The notes beneath the pieces are model-generated. The model saw only the letters and a program-made list of their open reading frames with translations, was not told the DNA's origin and did not search any database. Source: Pyramidobacter piscolens (GTDB lineage: Bacteria; Synergistota; Synergistia; Synergistales; Dethiosulfovibrionaceae). From it: DNA of 64,000 nucleotides. Below, piece after piece: positions 34,800 through 43,992 of this stretch (its first letter is position 1; every line of letters starts with the position of its first letter). Location of the stretch: contig SFDM01000001.1 in assembly GCA_004558205.1 (NCBI GenBank), forward strand, positions 172,039 through 236,038, read 5' to 3'. A program made the translations under genes and the position numbers.

Positions 34800-35737
34800 A
34801 GCGCGCCCTCATTACAGGCATCAGCGGCTTCGTCGGCGGCTATCTGGGAGAACAGCTTCTTTCAGAAGGCTGGGAGCTCCACGGCACCTGTTTCGGCGAC
34901 GGCGACAGAGTCAGAAAAGGGCTGCGCTGCGTCCTCCACGAGATGAATCTCTGCGACGAGAAAAACGTCCGCCAGGTCATAACAGAGGTGAAACCGGACT
35001 GCGTCTTCCACCTGGCGGCTCAGAGTTCCGCCGCACTTTCGTGGAAAAAGCCCCGCCTGACCATGGATATCAACCTGGGCGGCGCCATCAATTTGCTTGA
35101 AGCCGTCAGGGAATGTTGCCCAGACTGCTCACTGCTCCTGATTGGCTCCAGCGAAGAATACGGCGCCATCTCCAGAAATACTCCCAAAGTGGATGAAAAT
35201 TACCCCTTAAATCCCACAAACCCCTACGCCGTCAGCAAGATGGCCCAGGAACGCCTTGGCGCGCTCTACGCCAAAGCCTACGGAATGAAGATCATGATGA
35301 CCCGCGCCTTCAACCACATCGGCCCCGGCCAGAGCGAGCAGTTCGTCGTCCCCAGCTTCGCCCGGCAGATCGTCGGCATCGAAAAAGGGCTGCAGCCTCC
35401 CGTGCTCAAAGTAGGCAACCTCCAGGCCAAACGCGACTTCACCGACGTGCGCGACGTAGTTCGCGCCTACACCGCCCTCAGCCGCCAGGGCACGCCCGGC
35501 GAAAGCTACAACATCGGTTCGGGCTGCTCCCATTCCATCCAGAGCATCCTGGACAGGCTGATCGCCCTCAGTTCGGCCAAGGTGCGCATCGAGACCGACC
35601 CCGAACGGCTGCGCCCTTCCGACACGCCCGAAATCGTCTGCGACAGCTCAAAGCTGGCCCGGGCCACAGGCTGGACTCCGGTAATCCCCTTGGAACAGTC
35701 CTTAAAGGACATCCTTGCCTATTACAGAAATCAATAG
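34796..35737 (+). CDS. rmd: GDP-4-keto-6-deoxy-mannose reductase-like SDR
   Basis: 313 residues, extended SDR. ATGA overlap with gmd. NADP loop ITGISGFVGGYL, then the active-site YxxxK in NPYAVSKMAQE with upstream Ser in SSEEYG. It resembles Rmd, which makes GDP-D-rhamnose from the Gmd product, though related 4-keto reductases or epimerases cannot be separated by eye. Its substrate would depend on the damaged Gmd. Confidence 0.8.
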   Translation: MKRALITGISGFVGGYLGEQLLSEGWELHGTCFGDGDRVRKGLRCVLHEMNLCDEKNVRQVITEVKPDCVFHLAAQSSAALSWKKPRLTMDINLGGAINLLEAVRECCPDCSLLLIGSSEEYGAISRNTPKVDENYPLNPTNPYAVSKMAQERLGALYAKAYGMKIMMTRAFNHIGPGQSEQFVVPSFARQIVGIEKGLQPPVLKVGNLQAKRDFTDVRDVVRAYTALSRQGTPGESYNIGSGCSHSIQSILDRLIALSSAKVRIETDPERLRPSDTPEIVCDSSKLARATGWTPVIPLEQSLKDILAYYRNQ

Positions 35738-35822
35738 AGACGCCATCCACAGAGAAATCACAAATCACAAGAGAGAACAGCAGCCATAAGGCACAACAAC
35801 ATCGCAGAGGTGCATTCACGCT

Positions 35823-37205
35823 ATGAAGATCATCATACTCGCCGGCGGCTCGGGCACACGGTTATGGCCCCTGAGCCGCAACCGGTTCCCCAAACAGTTC
35901 ATCAAGCTCAAGGGCATGGAGCACTCCATCTTCCAGCTCACCATGCTTCGCTGCCTCAAGCTGGCGCCGCTGGAAGACATCTATATCGTCACTAACAAGG
36001 ATTTTCAATTCCTGGTGTCCATGCAGATCGACGCCCTGGGGCAGCCCACCGTCAAAGAGAACATCTTGCTGGAACCCCAGGCCAAAAACACACTGCCCGC
36101 CATCTACAACGGCGTCAGCCACATCAGGAAAAACAGAGGCGACGACGTGGCCGCCGTGTTCCCCTGCGACCACCTGATCGACGACAACGGGCTTTTCACG
36201 CAGATCATCACCTCGGCCGTGCCCCTGACGGACACCTATTTAGTCACCTTCGGCGTCACGCCCACCAATCCCGAGACGGGCTACGGCTATATCAAGCCCG
36301 GGGCCAAGCTGCCCGTCGGCTTTGCCGTGGAGCGCTTCGCCGAGAAGCCCACCCTCGAAAAGGCCAAAGAATATGTGGCGAACAACTACTACTGGAACGC
36401 GGGCATGTTCCTGTTCCGTACCGACCTCTTTACCGAAGAAGTACAAAAGTACAGCCCCGACGTGGCCCGCGCTTTTGAAGGCGGCGACGTAGAGCAGAGC
36501 TTCGCCCGGGCGCCCTCCATCTCCATCGACTATGGCCTCATGGAACTGAGCCGCAGAGTGGCCGTGGTTCCCATGACCGTAGGATGGAACGACCTGGGCA
36601 GCTTCGCCTCCTTCTACGAGCAATACAGCCAGTACAAAGATGAGAAAGGCAACGTTTGCTTCGACAAGAACGAGATTCTGATCGACTCCACCCGCAGCAT
36701 GGTCTACTCGGAAAACGACAAGGCCGTGGCCGTCATCGGCGTGGACGACCTGGTGGTGGTGGACCTGCCCGACGCGCTTCTGGTCTGCAAAGGCGACCAG
36801 ACGCAGAAAGTGAAAGAGGTGGTGGCCTCGCTGCGGGAGCGCCACGACCAGCGCGCCGACCTGCACGTCACCGCCTACCGGCCCTGGGGATCCTATACCA
36901 TTCTCGAAGAGCTTCCCGGACACAAGGTCAAGCGCCTGTCCGTATTGCCCGGCAAAAAACTCAGCTATCAGATGCACCGCCGCCGCAGCGAATATTGGAC
37001 CGCCGTATCCGGAAAGGGGATTGTGGTGCTCGACGGGCAGGAAATTCCAATCCAGGCGGGCAAACACGTGTTTATCGATGTGGAGCAGAAACACCGCCTG
37101 ATCAACAATGGAACGGCGCCGCTGGAAGTGATCGAAGTGCAGTGCGGCGGCTATCTGGGGGAAGACGATATCGTCCGCTTTGAGGACGATTTTGGACGGT
37201 GCTGA
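35823..37205 (+). CDS. manC: Mannose-1-phosphate guanylyltransferase / mannose-6-phosphate isomerase
   Basis: 460 residues with both domains. The pyrophosphorylase signature ILAGGSGTRLWPLSR..FPKQF is at the start, followed by FAEKPTLEKA and the NAGMFLFR motif. The C-terminal cupin (about 345-460) starts RPWGSY and has QMHRRRSEYW, the metal-binding segment of the type II isomerase. Makes GDP-mannose, either for direct transfer or as Gmd substrate. Confidence 0.95.
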   Translation: MKIIILAGGSGTRLWPLSRNRFPKQFIKLKGMEHSIFQLTMLRCLKLAPLEDIYIVTNKDFQFLVSMQIDALGQPTVKENILLEPQAKNTLPAIYNGVSHIRKNRGDDVAAVFPCDHLIDDNGLFTQIITSAVPLTDTYLVTFGVTPTNPETGYGYIKPGAKLPVGFAVERFAEKPTLEKAKEYVANNYYWNAGMFLFRTDLFTEEVQKYSPDVARAFEGGDVEQSFARAPSISIDYGLMELSRRVAVVPMTVGWNDLGSFASFYEQYSQYKDEKGNVCFDKNEILIDSTRSMVYSENDKAVAVIGVDDLVVVDLPDALLVCKGDQTQKVKEVVASLRERHDQRADLHVTAYRPWGSYTILEELPGHKVKRLSVLPGKKLSYQMHRRRSEYWTAVSGKGIVVLDGQEIPIQAGKHVFIDVEQKHRLINNGTAPLEVIEVQCGGYLGEDDIVRFEDDFGRC

Positions 37206-37257
37206 GAAGTTTCCGCCGTAACAAGACATATTAGAAGAGGAAAGGGAGGAAAATTAT

Positions 37258-38382
37258 TTGCTGAGACAGCTGCGAGTTCTGCAAGTCAATAAATTTTATC
37301 CTCCCCTTATCGGCGGAATAGAGAAGGTCGTTCAACAAATTGTAGAGGGATTATCTGAGCGCTGCCACATGAAAGTCCTTGTTTGCCAGAGAAAAGGGCC
37401 GGAAAGCGACGAGGTCATTAACGGCGTGCAGGTTCACCGTTCAGCCAGCATCGGAACTTTTTGCTCCATGCCCCTGTCCTTCGCCTTCCTCAAGGATTTC
37501 AGGCGAATGAGCACAGACAGCAACATCGTCCACATCCATATGCCCTTTCCATTGGCCGACCTGGCCTGCCTCTTATCAGGCTATAAGGGCGCAGTCGTGG
37601 TGTGGTGGCACAGCGACATCGTCCGCCAAAAGGCCCTTATGCCCCTGTACCGCCCACTGATGAACTGGCTTCTGCGCCGATCCGACAGGATTATCGTCGC
37701 CACTCAAAGGCATATCACAGGCTCAAAGTATTTACCTGCCTACCAAGATAAATGCGTGGTCATCCCTTTCAGCCTGGACCGTCAGATCCTCGGCGACGCA
37801 AAAGACTATGGGAATACAAAAAAAGGAACCACCCACGAAGGCAGTCCCTTCCGTTTTTTATTCGTTGGGCGCCTTGTGCCCTATAAAGGCTGCGGCGTGC
37901 TCCTCGACGCTTTCGCAAAACTTGGCGAAGGCCAGCTGACTATCGCGGGCGACGGACCTCAGCGCGAAAAACTTCTCAGGCAATCCCAAGAACTTGGGAT
38001 CTCTGAAAGAGTCCGTTTTATCCGCCAGTTTACCGAAAAGGAAAAGATGCAGCTTTACAGAGACTGCGACGCCTTTATCCTGCCGTCGATCAGCAAAAAC
38101 GAAGCCTTCGGGCTCGTGCAGCTGGAAGCTATGGCTTACGGCAAACCCGTGATCAACACCGACCTGGACAGCGGCGTGCCCGAAGTGAGTCTTCATAATG
38201 CCACGGGATTGACCGTGCCGCCCAACGATCCAGTTCAGTTAGCCCGGGCTATGGAACGGCTGATCCACGACGATGATCTGTACCGTTCCTTTGGAGCCGC
38301 CGCTGTGCAGAGAGCCGTTTCTTTCTCGGAGAACTTTGCGGACCAACTCTATGCGGTCTATAAAGAAGCGCTTGAAAAATGA
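37258..38382 (+). CDS. Family 4 glycosyltransferase
   Basis: 374 residues; TTG start after GGGAGGA. GT-B with VNKFYPPLIGGIEKVVQQI (glycine-rich acceptor loop), the WWHSDIVRQ strand, then LFVGRLVPYKGCGVLLDAF and the E-x7-E in NEAFGLVQLEAMAYGKP. In a manC-associated locus a mannosyl or 6-deoxyhexosyl transferase is plausible. Its stop overlaps the next frame as ATGA. Confidence 0.9.
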   Translation: MLRQLRVLQVNKFYPPLIGGIEKVVQQIVEGLSERCHMKVLVCQRKGPESDEVINGVQVHRSASIGTFCSMPLSFAFLKDFRRMSTDSNIVHIHMPFPLADLACLLSGYKGAVVVWWHSDIVRQKALMPLYRPLMNWLLRRSDRIIVATQRHITGSKYLPAYQDKCVVIPFSLDRQILGDAKDYGNTKKGTTHEGSPFRFLFVGRLVPYKGCGVLLDAFAKLGEGQLTIAGDGPQREKLLRQSQELGISERVRFIRQFTEKEKMQLYRDCDAFILPSISKNEAFGLVQLEAMAYGKPVINTDLDSGVPEVSLHNATGLTVPPNDPVQLARAMERLIHDDDLYRSFGAAAVQRAVSFSENFADQLYAVYKEALEK

Positions 38383-38399
38383 ATGAAGAGGGCGATGCC

Positions 38400-38678
38400 A
38401 TGAAGAAATTCATAAAAAGAAACGCAAAAAAAGTTCTCCTGTCCATTATCAAATACACCTTTGCCTTCGTTCAGAGCAGGCCTTGGCTTATGAGAATCGC
38501 GAAAAAACTCCTGTTTTGCTTTCCTACGCTAAGCTCGCGGATTAAAAAAATTGTGTACCCTAGTGTTCAAGAGCGTCCGCAGAATATTACCGATCCCGCA
38601 ATGCTTACTCCGCAGGCTCGCGAAATTTACGACATTCTGATTGCCATGCGCGATGAAAGGGAAAAAAAATGCGAATAG
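38400..38678 (+). CDS. Small basic protein of unknown function
   Basis: 92 residues from the ATG at 38400, which has AGAGGG upstream; a coupled ATG at 38379 would add seven residues. A Lys-rich amphipathic N-terminus (MKKFIKRNAKKVLLSIIKY) suggests membrane-surface contact. A soluble C-terminal part follows (TPQAREIYDILIAMRDE). Overlaps the next glycosyltransferase by 10 bp. Perhaps an accessory subunit of the neighbouring transferases; no family recognised. Confidence 0.6.
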   Translation: MKKFIKRNAKKVLLSIIKYTFAFVQSRPWLMRIAKKLLFCFPTLSSRIKKIVYPSVQERPQNITDPAMLTPQAREIYDILIAMRDEREKKCE

Positions 38679-41167
38679 TCATCGACATGCAAGGAGCCCA
38701 AACAGCCGGACGTTTCCGTGGGATTGGGCGATATACCATGGGACTGACGAAGGCTATCGTCAGAAACAGGAAAGAACATGAAGTAATCCTCGCGCTCAGC
38801 GCTTTTGTGCCAGAAACAGCACGAATAATTCGTTGGGAATTTGACGGCCTGCTTCCTGCAGAAAACATACGAGTCTGGTACGCTCCCGGCTCAACAGCAT
38901 GGGGCATGCCTCACACTCTAACCAACCGAAAAGTCGCAGAAGCTATTTACGCGAGCTTCATTTCAAGCCTCCAGCCTGACGTTCTTCTTGTCACGAGCGT
39001 CATCGAAGGCTGGGGCGAGGATGCTGTTTTCACCGCGGAAATACCCAATAGAAGTTTTCCCATCGCTATTATCGACTATGATTTGATTCCCTACCTCAAC
39101 CCAAAAGAATATTTCATGAATACAGCCTGGAAGAACTGGTATCTTGACCGATTGCAGTGCCTCAGGAATGCCGATATTGTGCTATCCATTTCCGACTACA
39201 GCAAAAACGAGTTCGTCTCGAATATGCAGGTCGAGCCATCAAAAGTGATAAACATTGGCTGCGACGCAGACAGTAATTTTTACTTTGAAGAATCCACTCC
39301 TGAAATCAATCAATGGCTTCGTTCAAAGGGAATCGTCAAAGATTTTCTCCTCTACACAGGCGGAGCAGACGAAAGGAAAAATACCGATTCACTTGTTATT
39401 GCCTATAGCCACCTTCCTCAGGAACTGAGAGAAAAACACCAGCTTGTTCTAGTCTGCGGCGTTCACGAACACAGGATCAATTTTCTTAACACCCTCGCCC
39501 AACAAAATAAACTCCTCCCCGAAGAGCTTATCGTTTTGGGTTTTCTTTCTATAAAGGAACTACGCCAGCTTTACAGCTGCTGCAAGCTATTTGTGTTCCC
39601 ATCACTTTATGAAGGCTTTGGACTCACTGTCCTAGAGGCGATGCGCTGTGGAGCTCCTGTAATCGGTTCAGATTGTACATCTATCCCCGAGGTCATTGGA
39701 ACTCAGAAGGCTCTTTTTAACCCTCGCAGTGCAGAGTCTATTACAAAAAAGATAGAAGAGGTTCTCAGCAGCGACGTACTGCTGAACCAATTAAGAAAAC
39801 ACTGTACACTACAAAGCAGAAAATTCTCATGGGACAAGACAGCGCAAAAGGGCATCGCAGAATTTGAGAAAAGGATCCAGATAATGCCCCGTCAAAAAAA
39901 GATGCCGCATTACGAGTTAATTCCCCAGGTATGTCAGGCTGTAGCCGCTCTAATTTCTTCTGACTTCAACTGCCTACAACTTGCACACGATCTCGATTTG
40001 ACCTTTGAAACACCCCGCCAGCAGCGCCAGCTTCTTATTGACGTTAGTGAACTTGTTCAACGGGATTCAAAGACAGGAATTCAGCGCGTTGTTCGTTCCG
40101 TCCTGCAGGAACTGCTCACTAATCCGCCAGAAGGCTGCTCCATTTGCCCTGTTTACGCTTCCTCCTTCAGCAAGGGCTATCTTTACGCCAATAAATTTAC
40201 AGCGGCTTTTCAAGGGCGTCCACTGGATGAACAGCTACAGGATACGCCTGTTGCCTATAGCAGAAACGACATTTTTTTAGGGCTCGATTTTCAGTCAGTT
40301 ATTGTCCCGCGTCAGCATAGCTATCTTAGAGAAATGTCAATTCATGGCGTTTCAATTTACTTTGTCGTTTATGATTTACTCCCGGTCCTGCGCCCTGAGT
40401 TTTTTCCAAAGGGGACAGCTGAAGGGCATATACCATGGCTTCACTGTATCTCTGAATTCGACGGAGTGATCTGCATTTCCAAGGCTGTCGCCGACGAATA
40501 TGCAGAGTGGCTCAATCTGAACAGACCGAAAGAACGCCATCGTCCGCGAATTTCGTGGTTCCATCTCGGCAGCGACATCACAAACTCCGTCCCCACAAAA
40601 GGACTGCCCGACAACGCTCAAGAAATGCTCAATAAAATGAAACAGCGCCCCACGTTCCTTATGGTCAGCACTATCGAACCCCGCAAAGGCTACGCCCAGG
40701 CATTGGCAGCCTTTGAATTGCTCTGGTCGCAAGGACAGGATATTAATCTCGTAATTGTTGGCCGAGAAGGCTGGAACGTGTCAGAACTTACAGCCAAAAT
40801 CGCCTGCCATCCTGAAAAGAACAAACGTCTTTTCTGGCTCAAAGGCATTAGCGACGAATACCTCGAAAAGGTCTACGACGCCGCTTCGGCGGTGCTCATG
40901 GCTTCAGAAGGCGAAGGTTTTGGTTTAGCTGTCGTGGAAGGCGCAAAGCACAGAAAACCTCTCATTCTTAGAAACCTCCCCGTATTTCAGGAAATCGCAG
41001 GGAGGCAGGCTTTTTATTTTAACGGCTTATCATCAGAAGAGCTATCTTATGCTGTCAAACAATGGCTCCAGCTTTTTAAAGAGAACCAATGCCCCCAGTC
41101 AGCAAACATCAAATGTTTCACGTGGAAAGAAAGCACGAAAAACCTTCTTCGCCAACTACAGCTTTAA
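38669..41167 (+). CDS. Tandem GT4-GT4 glycosyltransferase
   Basis: 832 residues with two complete GT-B units. Unit 1 (about 1-400) has the start FRGIGRYTMGLTKAI, then LYTGGADERKNTDSLV and E-x7-E in YEGFGLTVLEAMRCGAP. Unit 2 (about 450-832) has DSKTGIQRVVRSVLQEL, VSTIEPRKGYAQALAAF and GEGFGLAVVEGAKHRKP. The layout recalls WbdA-type polymannan synthases that work with Wzm/Wzt export, so it may build the repeat unit by alternating two linkages. That comparison is inference. Confidence 0.88.
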   Translation: MRIVIDMQGAQTAGRFRGIGRYTMGLTKAIVRNRKEHEVILALSAFVPETARIIRWEFDGLLPAENIRVWYAPGSTAWGMPHTLTNRKVAEAIYASFISSLQPDVLLVTSVIEGWGEDAVFTAEIPNRSFPIAIIDYDLIPYLNPKEYFMNTAWKNWYLDRLQCLRNADIVLSISDYSKNEFVSNMQVEPSKVINIGCDADSNFYFEESTPEINQWLRSKGIVKDFLLYTGGADERKNTDSLVIAYSHLPQELREKHQLVLVCGVHEHRINFLNTLAQQNKLLPEELIVLGFLSIKELRQLYSCCKLFVFPSLYEGFGLTVLEAMRCGAPVIGSDCTSIPEVIGTQKALFNPRSAESITKKIEEVLSSDVLLNQLRKHCTLQSRKFSWDKTAQKGIAEFEKRIQIMPRQKKMPHYELIPQVCQAVAALISSDFNCLQLAHDLDLTFETPRQQRQLLIDVSELVQRDSKTGIQRVVRSVLQELLTNPPEGCSICPVYASSFSKGYLYANKFTAAFQGRPLDEQLQDTPVAYSRNDIFLGLDFQSVIVPRQHSYLREMSIHGVSIYFVVYDLLPVLRPEFFPKGTAEGHIPWLHCISEFDGVICISKAVADEYAEWLNLNRPKERHRPRISWFHLGSDITNSVPTKGLPDNAQEMLNKMKQRPTFLMVSTIEPRKGYAQALAAFELLWSQGQDINLVIVGREGWNVSELTAKIACHPEKNKRLFWLKGISDEYLEKVYDAASAVLMASEGEGFGLAVVEGAKHRKPLILRNLPVFQEIAGRQAFYFNGLSSEELSYAVKQWLQLFKENQCPQSANIKCFTWKESTKNLLRQLQL

Positions 41168-41335
41168 ATATCAAGATATCTGGCAACAGTATTAAAAATG
41201 CAGAGTGCTGCAGAATCAAAAAATAAGAGCAAAAAATGGTCCAACTCCTTTTTCATCCCTAAATCAAGATTCAATAGGCAAATTCACGTTGCTAAATAGA
41301 GTTAATTACAGATTGTTCCGGCAGAGAGTAGGTTC

Positions 41336-43951
41336 ATGATGTTTAGTATTTTACTAATAATTAATATAATAGTTTGCTTGATTTTAGTTTTAAAAATTTA
41401 CCGCACGATTGATTTTTTGTTATGCATAACTCTGTCATTATGCATATTTTTTGCATCTTTCGTCACGGTAAGCGGCATACTCTTCCTATATGACACCTTT
41501 TCTTTGCCAGCCTCTCTCTGGAGCTGTCTTGCAACGGAAGGTGCATCATTGGGAGCGTTCAGCCTTCTCCGTAAATCAGAATTAGGCGTGGTCACCTGCA
41601 AGCCTCGTACATACCTTCTACCGTTGCTGATAATTACTACTGCAATATTACTATGCTGCAACAGCTTTGAATATTTCGGAATGGGACAAGATCAAGGCGT
41701 TTACCAGACAAAGGCATTGGAACTCTTGAATAACCACAATAAAAATTGGAGGGAAATTGAAGAATACAACAAATTAAATGCCTCCGACCAAGAAGGATAC
41801 CTTTCAGCATTAAATTCCTCTTTGGGCTTTTATATTTATGATCCGAGCCTTTGTTATCCCACCATAATAAAAAATTTTTTCACTCCTCGGAATAAGGGAG
41901 GAGAGTTAGCTGGGGCTGAGTCGCAAATGTTCCAAGCCAGCGGTATTTCTCAGCGGATTCAGGATAGGAGCAGCGTTGTGCTGGCCGGCAACTATCACGG
42001 AATTCCCACTTATGCGGCTTTACTTGCGCTTTGGGGCAAAGTTTTTGGAATTGCCTCAATGGCACAAATCCAGATGATATTTCTCCTATGCGTACTATGC
42101 ATGATGTTCTTCATTTTTCATAATTTCAATTTTTCCCCTTTAATTTCAACAATCCTATTCATTACATTCGGATTTTCCCCCATTGTTATTTGGCTTACAA
42201 AATCGACACTTTGTGAAATGTTTCTAGCTTTATTGGTCTGTTGGTTTTTATTTCATCTAACAGACAATGAACACCCCGATAAAAAATATTTAGCTGCACT
42301 TCCGGTATGCACTTATTCTTTTTTTCACGTGACTATCTACACGCTTATGCCATTCTTCCTGCTGTCATTCTTAATACTCTACCTATGGGAGCAAAAAAAA
42401 CAATACATCCTGGCAGCAAATGCAGAGGCCTTCATATTTACGATTGGCTACACGGCAATGTTCTGCATAAGCCCCCTCTACACCTTTTATAACAGCAGAC
42501 AGCTCATGTTGAACAAAGCCTCTCTATTTTTTGCGCCTGTTTTGCTGTGTATCGTCATATTAAGTTCAATCCGACTGCTAAAACATCGTGCACCTTTTTC
42601 CGCCATTGAATTATGCAATAAAACTAACACGGCTCGAGCAGTGCGGTTCACAATACTATTCTGTATCACAGCAATTCTCATTACAGCATACAGAATATCT
42701 TCTGGCGTGCTGCCTCAGCCAAAGGTTTTTCAAACATACTACGGAAGTAGCATCCTATCAGTCTTGCCTTTCTTAACACTCTCCGCCTTCACGTACACAA
42801 CAGGCTTTTTCTTTATACCGTTAATCCTTTTCTATTGGCTAAAAGAACCTAAATCACTCTTTAAAAACAGCAACATTTCATTGATAAGTTTTGCGTTCTT
42901 CTATTGCATTCTTATGATGTCATCGTTCCTTCGAAAAGAAATCCCATATTACTATTACTACGCAAGATATCTTGTACCTTTTCTCCCCATCATCATCATA
43001 GAGGCCGGTGTCATTATGAATGATCATAGGGCGTTAAGGAGTTTCGCCCCGGCTCTCTGTGCATTAAGCCTGTTATGCTATGCACCCTATGATCATCTTC
43101 TAATAAAAGAATTGGATATTTCCCACGTAGAATGGAGCACGCTCCGTTCATTAGCAAAAACGCTGAATAAAACCCCAAATAGCGCGCTCCTGATCAATGG
43201 ACAAAATAACGACCTTTATCGTTGTTATTTTCACGCATTGCGCGCCCTTACATCAGCAGACGTCTATCCCGTCATCCTCGGTAAAAAAGCCTCCCCGAGT
43301 GAACAGCTCCAAGAACTATCTTCAAGATATGACCACGTTTACCTGCTTTCCTTAAGCAAGTTCGATCTAAATCCCTTCGGCCCCTTTGAACTGGAGCTTG
43401 CCTTACAAAATCAAGCCTCTATATATGATGCGATACCAGCAAAACAAGCACAAATGCCCAAAAGACTTATCCCGTTTCCCGTCACTTCCCATAAAACAAT
43501 TACCAAGCTCTACCTTTACCAATACAATGTCGTAAAACTGGGACAAACATTAAGCTTCAACGACGGGAGTAATGGGATTAATTTTTTACAGACAGGCTGG
43601 TCCAGTCCCGAATCGTGGGGCATTTGGGGGACAGGGCAAGAACACACAATCCAATTGAAATTCGAAGATATTATACAGCAGGATCTCTCCATAATTTTTT
43701 ACGCACATTCTTTTTTCACCGACAAGAACGTAAAAATTTTGGTTAACGGTAATGAAATAGCAATATTAACAGTCAAGCCAGATAGAAAACGACTTTATAC
43801 TGTAAAAATTCCCAAAGAGATCGTGGAAGGGAAAGATTTTATCCATATTTGCTTCAATATCATCGACCCCGTATTTTCCCCACAGGATGTGAATATATCA
43901 GAAGATTCTCGACAACTAGGGCTCGCGTTAACTACATTGCTCTTACAATAA
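41336..43951 (+). CDS. Large GT-C-like membrane protein with C-terminal GWSxPExWG module
   Basis: 871 residues. About a dozen membrane helices fill residues 1-590. The first large outside loop carries an acidic pair in FGMGQDQGVYQTKAL, the position of the catalytic Asp in GT-C enzymes. A periplasmic C-terminal part follows; its last 140 residues hold a beta-rich module with GWSSPESWGIWGTG and ILVNGNEI, of the DUF7024 type as I recall it. A second protein downstream has the same module. Likely adds a sugar from a polyprenyl-phosphate donor, outside the cytoplasmic membrane. AT-rich. Confidence 0.7.
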   Translation: MMFSILLIINIIVCLILVLKIYRTIDFLLCITLSLCIFFASFVTVSGILFLYDTFSLPASLWSCLATEGASLGAFSLLRKSELGVVTCKPRTYLLPLLIITTAILLCCNSFEYFGMGQDQGVYQTKALELLNNHNKNWREIEEYNKLNASDQEGYLSALNSSLGFYIYDPSLCYPTIIKNFFTPRNKGGELAGAESQMFQASGISQRIQDRSSVVLAGNYHGIPTYAALLALWGKVFGIASMAQIQMIFLLCVLCMMFFIFHNFNFSPLISTILFITFGFSPIVIWLTKSTLCEMFLALLVCWFLFHLTDNEHPDKKYLAALPVCTYSFFHVTIYTLMPFFLLSFLILYLWEQKKQYILAANAEAFIFTIGYTAMFCISPLYTFYNSRQLMLNKASLFFAPVLLCIVILSSIRLLKHRAPFSAIELCNKTNTARAVRFTILFCITAILITAYRISSGVLPQPKVFQTYYGSSILSVLPFLTLSAFTYTTGFFFIPLILFYWLKEPKSLFKNSNISLISFAFFYCILMMSSFLRKEIPYYYYYARYLVPFLPIIIIEAGVIMNDHRALRSFAPALCALSLLCYAPYDHLLIKELDISHVEWSTLRSLAKTLNKTPNSALLINGQNNDLYRCYFHALRALTSADVYPVILGKKASPSEQLQELSSRYDHVYLLSLSKFDLNPFGPFELELALQNQASIYDAIPAKQAQMPKRLIPFPVTSHKTITKLYLYQYNVVKLGQTLSFNDGSNGINFLQTGWSSPESWGIWGTGQEHTIQLKFEDIIQQDLSIIFYAHSFFTDKNVKILVNGNEIAILTVKPDRKRLYTVKIPKEIVEGKDFIHICFNIIDPVFSPQDVNISEDSRQLGLALTTLLLQ

Positions 43952-43992
43952 CTGTGATATTTTCCTTTAATAAAAGCTTAAGGACGGTAAAT

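Noticed and set aside
36240..37229. 329-codon minus-strand frame opposite manC
   Set aside because: Shadow of a GC-rich gene; manC on the plus strand has every family motif.
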